20,741 nucleotides of DNA from a virus, in IMG/VR virus record IMGVR_UViG_3300021364_000513, positions 1 to 20,741 of that record, one strand, 5' to 3'. The notes under the pieces were generated by a model that had not been told where the DNA came from, did not search any database, and worked only from the letters and a program-made list of their open reading frames with translations. Position 1 is the stretch's first letter. The number at the start of each line of letters is the position of its first letter. Shown in pieces: positions 5,367-12,900 of this stretch. The translations under genes and the position numbers were made by a program.

Positions 5367-6313
5367 GTCGTATTTCCAAAAGATCTGGCTCAAAATACTA
5401 CTGGTACACTACAGGCACGCCACCAAACAGAATTAGAATATCTACTGGGCAAACCAATCATCATGCTGCTAAAATAAAACAAAAAGAGCTTGATGAAAAA
5501 TATGAAAGGCAGGGTTTGATCGCATCTCCAAACCTTGCCAAGTTTATAGACTCCTATCTTATATGGCACAAATCCAACAAGAAAAAGAACTGGAGTGAGC
5601 GCGTAGAATTTGGTTTGAAACACTTTAAAGAAATGTATTCATCAATGGATATATCCAATATGGACATTGAGCATATACAAGCCTTTAAGGATCATCGCTA
5701 TCAAACTGTTTCTGGTAACACTGTTAACCATGAGTTGTCCATGATCTCTGGATTATTCAAGTATGCACAAATGAGAAGAATGGCATTTAGTAATCCTGCT
5801 GATCCATTCTTTGTTGCGCGCATTGACACTTCTGAGGATGTGAGAAAACCAATACCGATTGATATTATAAAAGAGATTATTCAAACTACAACAGACATCA
5901 AAGATAAAGCGATGTTTAGTCTAGCCTTGTACGCAGGATTTCGCGCACAGGATGCGGGAACGATTACAGAAGATGAGATTCAAGATGAATACTTTGTATG
6001 GAAGCAAGGCAAGGTAGGAAGAAAGTGTGTAGTACCCAAACACCCTATCTTTAATACAATGGATTTAGTTAACCTGAAACCAGAGAAATCAAAGCGTAGA
6101 TCAGTAACACAAAGACTACAAAGGAGATTGCAGGAGTTTGGTGAAAAAGGAGATTATCACAGTATTCGACATACATACGGTGAAAGACTTGAAGAACAGG
6201 GATTAGAATTTCTTGAAGTAAAGTTCCTTATGGGTCATAGGATAGATGATATTACCTGGAGATATATTCACAAAAGTGTAGACAAGTTTAAGCCTGCTAT
6301 ATATAATATATAA
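5363..6313 (+). CDS. int: Tyrosine recombinase (phage integrase)
   Basis: A 316-residue integrase of usual length. The N-terminal 50 residues are a basic arm-binding type region, residues about 55-145 the SAM-like core-binding domain, and 165-310 the catalytic domain. Active-site residues: R194 (AGFRAQD), a Lys at 214 or 217 in the beta hairpin, H266 and R269 (HSIRH), H292 (MGHR) and Y301 (WRYIH). The start is TTG at 5363-5365, overlapping the repressor TGA with an AAGGGAAGAG ribosome site just upstream; the next Met is far inside the fold. It ends immediately before the attP-like region, the normal position for a phage integrase. Confidence 0.95.
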   Translation: MSRISKRSGSKYYWYTTGTPPNRIRISTGQTNHHAAKIKQKELDEKYERQGLIASPNLAKFIDSYLIWHKSNKKKNWSERVEFGLKHFKEMYSSMDISNMDIEHIQAFKDHRYQTVSGNTVNHELSMISGLFKYAQMRRMAFSNPADPFFVARIDTSEDVRKPIPIDIIKEIIQTTTDIKDKAMFSLALYAGFRAQDAGTITEDEIQDEYFVWKQGKVGRKCVVPKHPIFNTMDLVNLKPEKSKRRSVTQRLQRRLQEFGEKGDYHSIRHTYGERLEEQGLEFLEVKFLMGHRIDDITWRYIHKSVDKFKPAIYNI

Positions 6314-6332
6314 TGTGTCATAATTGTGTCAT
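6314..6332 (+). repeat. Left arm-type integrase site pair
   Basis: TGTGTCAT at 6314-6321 is repeated at 6325-6332, an 11-base period. It starts at the integrase stop region. The same pair recurs on the other side of the core. Confidence 0.75.
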
Positions 6333-6417
6333 ATTTATCACAACCTTCCACTACTTATCATGATGAATGAGATGGTGTTTTGTGAGGAGAAATGAAGTGT
6401 TGCGAGGGGGGTTGTAT

Positions 6418-6462
6418 CGGTTTTCAAGACCAGTGCATTCAGCCAGACTCTGCCACCCCTCC
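6418..6462 (-). pseudogene. 5' half of a tRNA-Ser(UGA) gene, the attP core
   Basis: Read leftward from 6462, the sequence opens with GGAGGGG (acceptor 5' strand), TG, a D-arm closed by GCA and TGC, then an anticodon arm with loop CTTGAAA, giving anticodon TGA at 6426-6424. The similarity to bacterial tRNA-Ser(UGA) stops after the anticodon 3' stem; no normal variable arm, TTCGA T-loop or full acceptor 3' strand with CCA follows. The anticodon stem carries a C-A mismatch and a T-G pair. It is therefore not a standard complete tRNA but fits the tRNA identity block of an attachment core. Confidence 0.7.
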
Positions 6463-6491
6463 GAGTAAAGATTAATGAAAAAAAAGACTAC

Positions 6492-6510
6492 TGTGTCATT
6501 TTTGTGTCAT
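6492..6510 (+). repeat. Right arm-type integrase site pair, overlapping lysozyme gene end
   Basis: TGTGTCAT at 6492-6499 is repeated at 6503-6510. The pair overlaps the last codons and stop of the lysozyme-like gene (coding Met-Thr-Gln-Lys-stop), so the late operon ends inside the attachment site. Confidence 0.75.
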
Positions 6511-6993
6511 TTTATACTTTTCAATAAACTCTTTCGGATCACCCTTTCCAAACTTGGTATTATAAAATTCTTTCCATTGACCTGCCATTTCTTCTACAGT
6601 TTTTGGAAGTTTTTTAGGTACTCTCCGATACTTTAATCTACACATAATTATCGCATAAGCGATATTGTATTCTAACAACTCTGACAGATCCTCTTCTTTC
6701 ATAATTGGTAAAAACGCATCTTGAGGTACTCTTGCAGCTATGGCACATTTTCTAATGAGCTTTGGTCTATACTTTAAATAGTTAACAATCGTATCTTGTG
6801 CGCCTGTCATGCCTGGTTCTATCTGCCACCAGCTTCTGGCGATACCATCATTCCATTGTCTGAGATAATCGTAATTACTTTCTATTAAGCCAGTTCCGAA
6901 AATCAAATCCTCCGCTTCTTGGGAGTACATATCTATCTTGGTTATAACTTCCTTGATTAAGGAACGGATCTGTTTCTGTTTTCTCTTGTTCAT
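6496..6993 (-). CDS. Lysozyme/transglycosylase-like endolysin candidate, 165 aa
   Basis: After an N-terminal helix with EVITKIDMYSQEAEDLIF comes FGTGLIESN, with E38 as the likely catalytic Glu, then a run with GIARSWWQIEPGM resembling the lysozyme/SLT active-site strand region. I have seen this pattern in phage and plasmid proteins annotated as transglycosylase-like or hypothetical. There is no signal peptide, so release would need a holin. AAGG lies about ten bases before the ATG. It is the last gene of the late operon, and its stop lies within the right attP arm. Membrane proteins upstream support a lysis role. Confidence 0.65.
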   Translation of the reverse strand: MNKRKQKQIRSLIKEVITKIDMYSQEAEDLIFGTGLIESNYDYLRQWNDGIARSWWQIEPGMTGAQDTIVNYLKYRPKLIRKCAIAARVPQDAFLPIMKEEDLSELLEYNIAYAIIMCRLKYRRVPKKLPKTVEEMAGQWKEFYNTKFGKGDPKEFIEKYKMTQK

Positions 6994-7144
6994 ATCTCTT
7001 CACCTTATATTCAATGACATAGACGTATTGACCTGACTCTTCCCGAATCATTCCTTCTTGAACTACAACCCCGCTATCCCAAAGAATAATTGCTGCTAAT
7101 ATAAAAATGATTGCTAGAAGAACTTTGTTCCATAAGTTGTTCAT
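6875..7144 (-). CDS. Single-pass membrane protein, 89 aa, overlapping endolysin gene
   Basis: Residues 7-23 form a clear N-terminal membrane helix (KVLLAIIFILAAIILW), followed by a polar domain with basic and acidic patches and an Arg-rich C-terminus. The topology fits a small inner-membrane protein with a periplasmic tail, such as a lysis accessory or inner spanin-like protein; no family is recognised. The last 119 bases overlap the start of the lysozyme-like gene in a different frame, unusually long for this phage. The ribosome site is weak. The endolysin start has the better site, so both frames may be read. Confidence 0.6.
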   Translation of the reverse strand: MNNLWNKVLLAIIFILAAIILWDSGVVVQEGMIREESGQYVYVIEYKVKRYEQEKTETDPFLNQGSYNQDRYVLPRSGGFDFRNWLNRK

Positions 7145-7193
7145 TAATAATAATTTAATAAAACCTGCGGAACACTCTCAATAGAGAGAATAA

Positions 7194-7346
7194 TTACTTT
7201 TTATGTGCTTTTTGAACTTTAAATGATGCAGTTAAACTTGCGCCCTTATGAGGCTTATAGCCACCTCTAGGGTTTTTCATTAATTTGACACCCTTACCTG
7301 ACTTCATCCAGTGATAGCCTTTGGGTGCTTTTACATTCTTATTCAT
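7194..7346 (-). CDS. Small basic protein, 50 aa
   Basis: Read from the ATG at 7344-7346 to the TAA at 7194-7196. The protein is rich in Lys and Gly, with a motif GYHWMKSGKGVKLMKN, and has almost no acidic residues. It belongs to a run of four very basic late proteins. Its start lies two bases after the stop of the 27-residue gene, whose last codons hold a GGAGA ribosome site, although at longer spacing than usual. No family name is known to me; nucleic-acid binding is inferred from charge. Confidence 0.65.
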   Translation of the reverse strand: MNKNVKAPKGYHWMKSGKGVKLMKNPRGGYKPHKGASLTASFKVQKAHKK

Positions 7347-7347
7347 G

Positions 7348-7431
7348 TTAATAACCCATTCTCCTTTTTATGGATCTTTTCTTCTTCATGGGTTTTTTCT
7401 TCATGCTTTTTTTCTTCTTGTGATATGGCAT
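7348..7431 (-). CDS. Lysine-rich micro-protein, 27 aa
   Basis: Read from the ATG at 7429-7431. The peptide is mostly Lys and Arg, with repeated KKK blocks separated by Met or Pro, and ends Met-Gly-Tyr. A strong ribosome site (AGGAGAG) lies just upstream within the end of the DUF5872 gene, and the start shares its A with that gene's stop (TAATG). Similar tiny polycationic proteins occur in other marine phages as far as I recall. It could neutralise packaged DNA or be a protamine-like peptide; this is inference. Confidence 0.6.
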   Translation of the reverse strand: MPYHKKKKSMKKKPMKKKRSIKRRMGY

Positions 7432-7820
7432 TATTTTGCTCTCCTTACTTTTCTTGCTATAGATTTACTATATTTTGCTTTACCCTTTCCCCTGGCAGAT
7501 GCTGCTCGTTTTCTTTTGTTCGTAGCAGCTTTTTGACTGGAACTGAGACTTTTCCTAACTGACTCAGGTAGGTAACGCCCTCTTTTCTTTTTTGGTTTTT
7601 TCTTATCGCCTTTACTGACATAATCCCACTTTTGTTTTGACCATTTAGTAAGTTTATTTTTTGAAGATTTCTTTCCAGAGTATCTTCCTCCCATTTCCTT
7701 GTAATACTTTACTGCAAGTTGCATTGCTCTTGCAGAGTGTTTACCACCCATCTTACGCTTTGCTTTTGCTTTTGCTCTTGCCCACTTGGCAGGATCTCTC
7801 TTTCTTGCAGTTGTAGCCAT
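7431..7820 (-). CDS. DUF5872-family basic protein, 129 aa
   Basis: A highly basic protein matching my memory of DUF5872: DPAKWARAKAKAKRKMGGKH near the N-terminus, then YYKEMGGRYSGKK, TKWSKQKW, the RGRYLPESVRKSLS motif, and a Lys/Arg-rich end with KYSKSIARKVRR. The family has no known function; the charge suggests DNA binding. A GTG two codons upstream is possible, but the ATG at 7818-7820 is preferred because it overlaps the upstream stop as TAATG and has AAGGTGAAG in front. It sits next to the DUF6321 protein. Confidence 0.82.
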   Translation of the reverse strand: MATTARKRDPAKWARAKAKAKRKMGGKHSARAMQLAVKYYKEMGGRYSGKKSSKNKLTKWSKQKWDYVSKGDKKKPKKKRGRYLPESVRKSLSSSQKAATNKRKRAASARGKGKAKYSKSIARKVRRAK

Positions 7821-8107
7821 TACCACTTCACCTTATGCGACCAATACCTTGCTGATAGCTTACTAGGCTTTGCATCTTGTGCATTATGTCTTGCATAATA
7901 CGATCTACGTCTTGCTTTTTCCTTTGCTGATTTAGGGTTTTTACCCGCACCTTTAACACCTTGTTGACCAAAGCGTATGGTTTTGATCTTATCCCCTACC
8001 TTTGCAACCACTACATGTGATTTTTTAGGATGATTTGGTGTTCTTTTTGGTTTATTGTAACCAGTAACACCTACTCTGGCAAGTCGTGGATCTTTCTTTT
8101 TACGCAT
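7820..8107 (-). CDS. DUF6321-family basic protein, 95 aa
   Basis: The protein fits the DUF6321 pattern well: RVGVTGYNKPKRTP, then HPKKSHVVVAKVGDKIKTIRFGQQGVKG split over a short strand pair, a RRRSYYARH segment and the C-terminal ARYWSHKVKW. The family is found in phages and has no assigned function. The His, Lys and Arg content and its basic neighbours suggest nucleic-acid binding or DNA condensation. It begins at the ATG of a TAATG overlap with the 58-residue gene and ends in a second TAATG overlap with the DUF5872 gene, so the genes are read as one translational unit. Confidence 0.85.
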   Translation of the reverse strand: MRKKKDPRLARVGVTGYNKPKRTPNHPKKSHVVVAKVGDKIKTIRFGQQGVKGAGKNPKSAKEKARRRSYYARHNAQDAKPSKLSARYWSHKVKW

Positions 8108-8283
8108 TACAAACCAATCTTTTTAAGCAGTACACCTTTAATCACTTTCCAAAGTGCTTCTAATATTTTGGCTTCAGTTTTTTCAGATATAATTGGTATA
8201 TCAACTGCTTTGTTTATTTCAGCAATAACTTCTTTACCATTTTCATCTGACAATAAGTCGTCTGCGATTAACTTTGCTAACAT
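8107..8283 (-). CDS. Small late protein, 58 aa, function unknown
   Basis: Read from the ATG at 8281-8283 to the TAA at 8107-8109. It begins MLAKLIADDLL, has an amphipathic middle with AEINKAVDIPIIS, and a C-terminal hydrophobic and basic helix (LWKVIKGVLLKKIGL). It lacks a full membrane helix but may associate with membrane. Both ends form TAATG overlaps with their neighbours. I recall similar small proteins beside holin-like genes in marine phages, without an assigned role. Confidence 0.7.
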   Translation of the reverse strand: MLAKLIADDLLSDENGKEVIAEINKAVDIPIISEKTEAKILEALWKVIKGVLLKKIGL

Positions 8284-8495
8284 TATACTATCCTCATTAT
8301 TACGTTTATTATTATTGGTATACTAATTACAGCTACTGCTCCTATAGTTTGCAGCTTAGTTATAGCAGTATCGTGATCAGCTACCTTTCCATTAAGTCTA
8401 TCTAAATGTTTTTCTATTCTACCTAAAGAAGAATAAATGTTTTTTAGTCGTTCATCGTGCTTGACTAATAATTGATAAATATCTTGATTATTCAT
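8283..8495 (-). CDS. XhlA/holin-like protein: coiled coil plus C-terminal membrane helix, 70 aa
   Basis: Residues 10-45 form a heptad-rich helix (HDERLKNIYSSLGRIEKHL and on), and residues 47-70 a membrane helix (AVAVISIPIIINVIMRIV). This arrangement, with a cytosolic coiled coil and one C-terminal membrane pass, is that of haemolysin XhlA-type proteins that work with phage holins. A holin-assisting or holin role is therefore plausible. The start overlaps the MscS-like gene by eight bases and the end makes a TAATG overlap with the 58-residue gene. Similarity is by architecture, not by motif. Confidence 0.6.
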   Translation of the reverse strand: MNNQDIYQLLVKHDERLKNIYSSLGRIEKHLDRLNGKVADHDTAITKLQTIGAVAVISIPIIINVIMRIV

Positions 8496-8853
8496 CTTCT
8501 ATACCTGTTATACTGTGAAACTTCCCACCATTCTTAGGCAGTTGTTTTTTAATAACCATCGTCTTTAATGCTTCATTAGGAACTGCCATCTTTATGTTCC
8601 ATCTTCCGTCACCGTCTTTCATATAAAACACCGTCTTTCTTATACCCATTCTAACAATCCTTGCAGGTCGCTCTTCAGCCCCCAAATAGACAACATCATC
8701 AGCATTAAAGTCATTGCCAATAAACACCATAAGACCTTCGTACACATTAAGTATGAGTCCCTTAAAGATAGATATGCCCAAATACGCAAAAGCCAGCCAT
8801 ACTGCTTTTCCGAATAATTCCTCTGCAATAATCTGAAATTCATTATGATTCAT
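8488..8853 (-). CDS. Miniature MscS-like mechanosensitive channel protein, 121 aa
   Basis: Residues 14-45 form a hydrophobic segment like the pore-lining helix of MscS (AYLGISIFKGLILNVYEGL), followed by a beta domain: NDFNADDVVYLGAEERPARI, then IRKTVFYMKDGDGRW and AVPNEAL. These align by eye to the E. coli MscS features FRAGEYVDLGG, the TTMR strand and IPNGKI. The upstream helices and the C-terminal alpha-beta cage of MscS (286 residues) are missing. It would sit in the inner membrane and might form or modulate a channel during lysis or infection. It starts with an ATGA overlap and lies between coiled-coil membrane genes. Confidence 0.72.
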   Translation of the reverse strand: MNHNEFQIIAEELFGKAVWLAFAYLGISIFKGLILNVYEGLMVFIGNDFNADDVVYLGAEERPARIVRMGIRKTVFYMKDGDGRWNIKMAVPNEALKTMVIKKQLPKNGGKFHSITGIEDE

Positions 8854-9167
8854 TTCCGCTTTTTCTTACCCCAACTAAATGGATTTAGGTTTAACTCTTT
8901 TTCGTAGAATGAAATTCTACTCTCCAATTCCTCTCTACGCCTTTCTTCTTCCACGCTATGTTTATCAAGTAGACTCCTAATCGTGCTATCTGCTTCGACC
9001 AGTTCCGACTCAAGTTTACCCAGTCTTGACTCAATACGATAGTACCCGTACACAATAGCACCCACAAGAACACATAACTGTATAATCCATTTGATGTTAA
9101 TGCTAAGAACCATATTATCGTCAACCAAAGCACCACGATAACTCCTTGCAGTTTTGACATCACTCAT
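8850..9167 (-). CDS. Membrane-anchored coiled-coil protein (inner spanin candidate), 105 aa
   Basis: A short cytoplasmic N-terminus precedes one membrane helix at residues 25-43 (KWIIQLCVLVGAIVYGYY). A long charged coiled coil follows (residues 44-93, LGKLESELVEADSTIRSLL and on) with a basic C-terminus. This resembles inner-membrane spanins in shape, and similar proteins occur in marine phages without a firm name. The gene upstream encodes a lipoprotein and overlaps its start by eight bases, as an outer-membrane partner would. A holin-associated or virion membrane protein is possible instead. Confidence 0.65.
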   Translation of the reverse strand: MSDVKTARSYRGALVDDNMVLSINIKWIIQLCVLVGAIVYGYYRIESRLGKLESELVEADSTIRSLLDKHSVEEERRREELESRISFYEKELNLNPFSWGKKKRK

Positions 9168-9393
9168 GCTCTATATCTTCAAACTGATGGTGCAACCAGC
9201 ACCAGTTTGATTTTGTATATACTCTTCCATGATAATAATGAATGGTAGAATCAGCACCCATTATCTCGATAAACACCGTATTTGAAACAGTATCCTGTGG
9301 AGTGATTACAACACCTCCTACGCTCCACCCCTGACTGCATCCCAGAAAACTGGTAAGCAACAAAATAGTTGTAACTCGTACTAATGTTCTCAT
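9160..9393 (-). CDS. Small lipoprotein (outer spanin candidate), 77 aa
   Basis: A signal peptide with a lipobox is seen: a basic start (MRTLVRV), a hydrophobic core (TTILLLTSF) and LGC, with the lipidated Cys at position 19. The mature part is about 58 residues, polar, with a WCW motif near the end. It is probably secreted and anchored in the outer membrane. Paired with the following coiled-coil membrane protein (eight-base overlap), it could form a two-component spanin. Unlike lambda Rz1 it is not Pro-rich. A superinfection-exclusion lipoprotein is the other reasonable reading. Confidence 0.68.
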   Translation of the reverse strand: MRTLVRVTTILLLTSFLGCSQGWSVGGVVITPQDTVSNTVFIEIMGADSTIHYYHGRVYTKSNWCWLHHQFEDIEHE

Positions 9394-9923
9394 TCTTCAT
9401 CTTGCCATGATTCGCTGGTTGCGATGTACTCTTTGCATTCTTCATTTGTATAAATTCTAAAATCATTTGGCATTGCATCCAGTTCAGTTATTGTCCAATC
9501 TCCTTTGATACATATCTCGCTATCATCTGGTGATATTCTTGGTGCAAAGTACAAAGGATGTCTATCTAATAAATCTTGTATAGTTGCTTCATGGTCAGTT
9601 GTGGTGTCTACTACATCTTCCATGTAAGTGTAACTTACTTCTTCTGTTGGTACACCATTCTCTATCACATGAGCATCTATCTTTTCAATTAACTCTGCTT
9701 TGGTATCACTACTGTTGTAATCAATGCTGTGAGTGTCCATAAATGCCTGTATATCGCTCTTTAAATCATCTTCGACAGGTAACACCACCTCTACAGTTTT
9801 TGTGCCTGTACGTTCCTCCTCACGATAGGTAAATGTTTGCCAATCGTATCTACTTGTGATTCGTTTCGCTTTATTAGTATCGGTATTACCGAATATTAAA
9901 TAATGTGTGTATTGTCCTTTCAT
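9390..9923 (-). CDS. Phage protein with HeH/LEM-like domain, 177 aa
   Basis: An acidic soluble protein. Residues 57-90 resemble the HeH/LEM helix-extended-helix motif often found at the end of phage structural or assembly proteins (DIQAFMDTHSIDYNSSDTK, then AELIEKI). The rest is unrecognised; the C-terminal half may be a small beta domain. Its start (9921-9923) follows the LamG adhesin stop by nine bases, with GGAACAAATT upstream. The position between the adhesin and the lysis genes suggests a tail, fibre-assembly or chaperone role, but this is inference only. Confidence 0.6.
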   Translation of the reverse strand: MKGQYTHYLIFGNTDTNKAKRITSRYDWQTFTYREEERTGTKTVEVVLPVEDDLKSDIQAFMDTHSIDYNSSDTKAELIEKIDAHVIENGVPTEEVSYTYMEDVVDTTTDHEATIQDLLDRHPLYFAPRISPDDSEICIKGDWTITELDAMPNDFRIYTNEECKEYIATSESWQDEE

Positions 9924-9932
9924 AATTTGTTC

Positions 9933-12900
9933 CTATTGATGGGATGATTTTCCATTGTTGTAATTTTTTAATACTTCTGATGCTGATAGTTCTTTTGAGT
10001 ATACTCGAGCCTCATCGATAATACCTTTTGTATAAACCGCTCCATCTTTTCCAATCATTAAATCTGCACCAAGATTTTCCATTGACACATAAGAGCCACC
10101 TGAAACATCTGTATCACTTACGACTGAACCATTTATATATAGATTTATACCATTTTGAGCATTTGTGCCACCAGTTCCATCATAAGTTGCTACCACATGA
10201 ATCCATTGACCTGAAGATAGTGCAGTATTAGATTTTTTTCCTCGATATGTAGCAGACAGACTTTCATCATAGATAGTAAGATTTAATTTATCGCTACCAT
10301 CTGTATAAAAATTATATTCAGCACTAATATTGTATTGCCCTTTTGTAAAAATCATAAAACTTGATGGGTCATCCATTTTTATCCATGCTTCTAAACTAAA
10401 TGGTCTATCATCAGTACCATCTCCAAAACTCAATATCTCTGAATCTTGTATTTCTATATACTCACTTCCATGTAATCGTATGCCATTACTAATCGTAGTT
10501 GTATCTGATAGATAGTAGCCTTGATTATCTCTGCCTTCTGTGCTTCCTTCTGGGATGAGTATACTTACTGGTGAACCAGATGCAGTACCATCGTTGTAAC
10601 CTATTATACTTGCACCACTTACCGTACCGTCATTGTTATTAGATGTCTGGTCTTGTATAGTAGATGCAGTATCTCCTGTTCCAGCACCCATTAAGTAACT
10701 GGCTACACAATTGCTAAACTGTGAATGTCCAGATATACTGGAGCGTTTATCTATAGCATATAGTTCAGATATTTCACTTGCTGTTAATGCAACATTAAAA
10801 ATATTACATCCAGCAATTTGACCATTAAAATATTCACCTGGAGTTGCATCTCCATGCCTTCCTACAGATATAACACTTAACGAAGATGGATAAGTAGTTG
10901 CACCTATTCCATCTGTTACAGTTGCTATTAAACTACCATCAACATAAACCTTTCTATCTGTATCGGAGGTATATACAACAACAGCGTGATGCCAATTACC
11001 ATCATCATATCCAGAGCCTTGTGCACCCGCATTTGTTCCACTATTGGTTCGTATCCATGCTCTAATTCCTCCATCTTCAATACCTATTGCTAACCAATTA
11101 TTAGCACTTGATGGGTTATATACTCCAAAAATAGCATCACTTATTCCAGTAGTTGATGCCCGAGTCTTAAACCATGCAGATAGAGTTATTGGATAATCAG
11201 TTGGTATTCCAGTTGCAGATGTTTTTGCTATATAATCATCCGTATTATCAAAACTCGCTACTCCTGTATTTGCTCTATCAGTCCAAGTAGTATTGCCATC
11301 ATTACGCCAATACCCTACAAGGCTATCAGAATTATCGTAGTTGCCAGAATCAGATGTAGGTAGTAAAGGTACACCAGAGTTATATAGTTGAGACATAGCA
11401 TCGGAATCAAGAACTACATCCCAATATGCTACTTCATTGATTATACCATCGAATCTATTACCAGTCTGTGCTCTACCTATAATACCTGTACTGACAGTAT
11501 AATCACTATTATCACTTGTCGTTCCAGATGCAACTCCATCAATATAATATGTCCCTGTTGAAGTTGAATAATCTCTTGTGTAAGCAATATGATGCCAAGT
11601 ATTTACTGATACTGTTCCTGTACTATCAGTCTCATCTAAAACACTTTGCTTACTTGCTTGTATCTTTCCATTTGTTTCAATAAAAAAACAAAAACTATTG
11701 GTATTTCTTCCTACAACTCCCAACCTATTATCAAGGTCATTGATATAAATCCATGCAGAAAAAGTAAAATCATTTGTTCCAAATGTTAATGCTGAACTTG
11801 CTACGTCATCTAAAACAAATTCATCATCTACATCATCAAACACCATCGGAGTATTAGAGCGTACCAAACTTGCTTGGTAGCCATATTCTTCACCAGTTAC
11901 CCAAGTTGCTCCAGATATCGTTCCATGATTCTGATTACCACTACCATCATATATATAACTGCCAGAACCTTCTTGCATTGGTAGGTGTAACTTTAGATTA
12001 GATGCAGATACTCCAGTAGGCAATACTGTTTCTGGTTTGGTGTATAGTTCTCGTACTTGGTCTTGAGTTAATTCACTATTAAATATTTTTACATGATTAA
12101 TTTTTCCATCAAATGGTCTATATATATTTGAAGTAGCACCATAACTACTAATTCTTAATCGTTGTGGTGAGGGAACGCTATTATTAAGCCAAGTAAGGCT
12201 GTTTGTTCCTACATTTAAACCATCTAAATATATAGTTGAACCAGAACTTGTAGATACGACCACAAGATGATGCCACTTTCCAAGAGTTATTGCAGTATCA
12301 GAAAGCCAATAACGGGTAGTTGTATCAAAAAAGTAATATTGTATCTTATTATTGGTACTATCTAATTGAATACCCCAATAGATTGTATCATAACCCATTA
12401 AAGTATCTTTTTCAAATACCGAAGTACCATTAGCAGTAATGGAATCACAATTAAACCACATTGATACTGTTTTTGGCATATTCCATTCACTACTATTTGG
12501 AATATCTACTTTATCGTTTGCACCATCAAAATCCAATGCCCTTCCAGAGTACACCTCGCCAAAGTTTAATGGGTCTACTACGCCATGTGGTGAATATGTG
12601 TATCCTGTGTTAACAGTAGCACCATTGTTTGTACCATGATTACTACCTTCTAAATCATTATGAGGATTTGAACTACTACCCATATCATACCAAGATACCA
12701 GATTAGTCTTTAGGTCTGCTGATAAGCCAGAGTATTTCTCTGCAAACATCAACTCTTGTATTTGAGATTGGGTTAGTGCGGATGAGTGGATAGCGACATT
12801 TGCCATTTTTCCATTAAAATGCCTATCCATTCCACCTTCCCTTGCTCCAATAGTAAAAGAAACATTATCATTGTCTATTGCTCCAGTTCCAGAATTTGTA

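Larger units (their letters stand above)
6314..6510. other. Phage attachment site (attP) with two arm-site pairs and tRNA core
   Basis: This 197-base stretch follows the integrase directly. It has a tRNA-like core near 6418-6462, flanked on each side by a pair of TGTGTCAT repeats in the same orientation with an 11-base period (6314-6332 and 6492-6510). That is the classic layout of arm, core, arm. Because the integrase end and the late-operon end meet here without host DNA between them, the site appears unrecombined. The crossover point cannot be fixed without the host sequence. Confidence 0.82.

Noticed and set aside
5193-5623. Minus-strand frames opposite the repressor and integrase
   Set aside because: They lie antisense to clear HTH, PAS and recombinase motifs.
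6395-6470. Complete functional tRNA gene
   Set aside because: Only the 5' half matches a tRNA. There is no variable arm, T-loop consensus or CCA-ready acceptor end, and the arm sites support an attachment core.
6478-6500. Intrinsic terminator of the late operon
   Set aside because: A run of eight T follows the lysozyme stop on the minus strand, but the stem before it is only about three base pairs.
7175-7188. Terminator hairpin in the gap before the 89-aa membrane protein
   Set aside because: CTCTC and GAGAG form a 5-bp stem with a 4-base loop, but no T-run follows on either strand.
7311-7562. Hydrophobic plus-strand frames
   Set aside because: They are the antisense of Lys-rich codons (AAG/AAA read as CTT/TTT), an expected artefact.
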